A DNA stretch of 64,000 nt from CAYJAZ01 sp964368455 (lineage in GTDB: Bacteria > Desulfobacterota > Desulfovibrionia > Desulfovibrionales > Desulfovibrionaceae): the NCBI GenBank assembly GCA_964368455.1, contig CAYJAZ010000001.1:124001-188000 (forward strand). Reading direction: 5' to 3'. Made by a program: the position numbers and the translations under genes. Numbering within the stretch: position 1 is the first letter of the stretch; every line of letters begins with the position of its first letter. Shown one piece after another: positions 62,505-64,000 of this stretch. The notes below the pieces were generated by a model, which saw only the letters and a program-made list of their open reading frames with translations, had not been told where the DNA came from and searched no databases.

Positions 62505-64000
62505 TTAATGTCTTTTTCTGTTTTTTAATCTCTCTAGATTTTCGTCAAGAATAAGATAGAGTGCAGGCACTAAAGCAAGTGTGATAACAGTTGCAAATAA
62601 AACACCAAAACCAAGTGAAATAGCAACAGGTATAAGCATAACAGCTTGTTTTGAACTTTCAAAAATCATTGGTGCTAAGCCTATTGAAGTTGTGAGAGTT
62701 GTGAGGAGAATAGGCCTAAAACGTCTTAGAGCTGCGGAATGAACAGCATCTCTTGCATTAAAACCATTACGCATAGCATTATTTGCAAAATCTATAAGCA
62801 CAAGTGAGTCGTTTACGACAAGTCCAGCCAGAGCAAGTACGCCCATAACCGAAATAACACCAAGACTATAGCCCATGACAACATGCCCTACAATAGCTCC
62901 AACAATACCAAATGGAATAGCAATCATAATGATAAATGGTTGCGTATAAGATTTGAAAGGAATAGCAAGTAAAACGTAGATAGCTAAGACAACAAAGAGT
63001 AAACCGCTATAAAGAGAGGACATACTTTCGTTGATATCTTTTTGCATGCCAGCTTGAACAGACATAAGTCCTGGATAGAGTGCTTGTAGTTCTGGTATGA
63101 TATTTGTGTTGATATCAGCTAAAATACGCGAAGCTTCAGAACGTGGAGTCACGTTTGCAGAAACTTCTAATATTCTTTGTCCCTCACTTCTTCTGATGAT
63201 AACAGGTGCTAAATCTTCTGTTATAGTTACGATATCTCTAAGGTATATTTCTTCACCAGATGGCGAGCGTACAATAAGGCTCATAAAGGTGCTTTCATCA
63301 GCTCTTTCTTCTTCTGGTAAACGCAGACGCACAGTCACTTCGTCTCTGCCTCTTTGCTGACGCAAGACAGTAAGGCCTTCAAATGATGAACGCAATTGTG
63401 AAGATATAGAAGAAGAGGTGAAGCCTAATTTTTCGCCTAAAGGAGTTATTTTTACAACATATTCTTTTGATTTATCGGAAGTACCTGTGTCGATATCTGA
63501 GACATTTTTGTACACTCTTATTTTGTCTGCAAGCAATTCAATGGCTTTGTCTAAAACTTCAGTATCACGATGAGCAAGTCTAACGGTTAAAGCCTTACCC
63601 GAACCAGGACCACCTCTGTCTGATTGGAAAGAAATACTTTCAACATTAGAAACATGCCCAACTTCTTCTTGCCATAATCTTGTGACTTCGGCAGTAGAAA
63701 TAGGACGAACTTCAGGATCAGTCAAATATAGATAGCCACGCATAGTAGAGCCATAGAAGTTTATATATATACCTTCTGAAAGAGCATCACCACCATTTTC
63801 TGCTAAAACTTTTTCACCAGCTTTAAAGAGTCTTTGTTCAAGCTTCACTAAATCGTCTTCTGAAGTGTCGGTTGGCATTGCAATTTCAACATAAGCGAAA
63901 TCTGATTCAGATTTTGGCATAAGTTCAATGCCTAATCTGCCAGAAGCAATAAAGGCATAGGAAAGAATTAAAAGGCCAATACAAAAGGCTACAACTGAAT
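62505..64000 (-). CDS. RND-family efflux transporter, C-terminal half (partial)
   Basis: The reading frame stays open to the right edge of the window, so the start lies beyond it. About 497 residues are visible. They begin around a membrane helix followed by GRLGIELMPKSESDFAYVEI, then the second periplasmic loop, then several helices (ALAGLVVNDSLVLIDFANNA, LLTTLTTSIGLAPMIFE) as in AcrB-type pumps. The internal ATG at 63920 is not the start. Partner genes (membrane fusion protein, outer-membrane channel) are not in the window. Confidence 0.93.
   Translation of the reverse strand, partial: SVVAFCIGLLILSYAFIASGRLGIELMPKSESDFAYVEIAMPTDTSEDDLVKLEQRLFKAGEKVLAENGGDALSEGIYINFYGSTMRGYLYLTDPEVRPISTAEVTRLWQEEVGHVSNVESISFQSDRGGPGSGKALTVRLAHRDTEVLDKAIELLADKIRVYKNVSDIDTGTSDKSKEYVVKITPLGEKLGFTSSSISSQLRSSFEGLTVLRQQRGRDEVTVRLRLPEEERADESTFMSLIVRSPSGEEIYLRDIVTITEDLAPVIIRRSEGQRILEVSANVTPRSEASRILADINTNIIPELQALYPGLMSVQAGMQKDINESMSSLYSGLLFVVLAIYVLLAIPFKSYTQPFIIMIAIPFGIVGAIVGHVVMGYSLGVISVMGVLALAGLVVNDSLVLIDFANNAMRNGFNARDAVHSAALRRFRPILLTTLTTSIGLAPMIFESSKQAVMLIPVAISLGFGVLFATVITLALVPALYLILDENLERLKNRKRH

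Overview
The window is an AT-rich bacterial chromosome segment that looks like a host-associated member of the Desulfovibrionaceae, perhaps close to Lawsonia. This is inferred from gene content and order, not from a database search. The pointers are rex beside atpE/atpB, a pgk-tkt-rpe-MerR cluster, an RsbRD-domain protein beside a DUF4911 protein, an HcyS-type homocysteine synthase, a GAK-type CofD-like protein, and a selenocysteine tRNA.

Layout. 1-1.8 kb: the 3' end of rpsA followed by a repeat-rich zone with a duplicated rpsA tail, three palindromic elements and two near-identical GIY-YIG genes. 1.8-6 kb: rimM-khpA-rpsP-ffh, ndk and two small Desulfovibrio-type genes. 6.5-16.2 kb: metG-ricT-cpoB, trmI with a duplicated tail, a DEAD-box helicase, dnaJ and rpoZ. 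16.3-18 kb: an SSS-family symporter behind a leader that has its own promoter, a tyrosine-rich 20-residue leader peptide and an intrinsic terminator. 18-25.3 kb: rex, atpE, atpB, two EamA transporters, secF, secD and yajC. 25.5-27.8 kb: a DUF554 membrane protein, then 1.6 kb without a convincing gene but rich in hairpins. 27.8-36.6 kb (plus strand): folK, a YHS-like protein, a radical SAM enzyme, holA, radC, lon, an Fe-S aldo/keto reductase and cheW. 36.6-41.1 kb (minus strand): trmH, hisG, hisI, prfA, a DUF1385 gene and rpmE. 41.25-43.3 kb: an ISAs1-derived mobile unit carrying an autotransporter gene, bounded by inverted ends and an exact 10-bp target duplication. 43.3-47.7 kb: hcyS, greA, a CofD-like gene, nrnA and tRNA-Sec. 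47.7-52.1 kb: tandem and palindromic repeats and a second, 938-residue autotransporter. 52.1-58.3 kb: pgk, tkt, rpe, a MerR regulator and a sigma-54 response regulator. 59-60.8 kb: a type I secreted RTX-like protein with a Pro-Pro-Val-Asp repeat. 61-64 kb: a MATE exporter and the 3' half of an RND exporter gene.

How it works together. Most genes are housekeeping: translation, protein targeting and export (ffh, secDF, yajC), ATP synthesis with redox control, and central carbon metabolism. The variable parts are surface proteins (two autotransporters and the RTX protein) and repeat families. The repeats sit at gene ends, have duplicated gene 3' ends at least twice, and in one case moved an autotransporter gene. 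The most notable items are the tyrosine-rich attenuator before the symporter, the autotransporter-carrying ISAs1 unit, and the GIY-YIG/palindrome cassettes.
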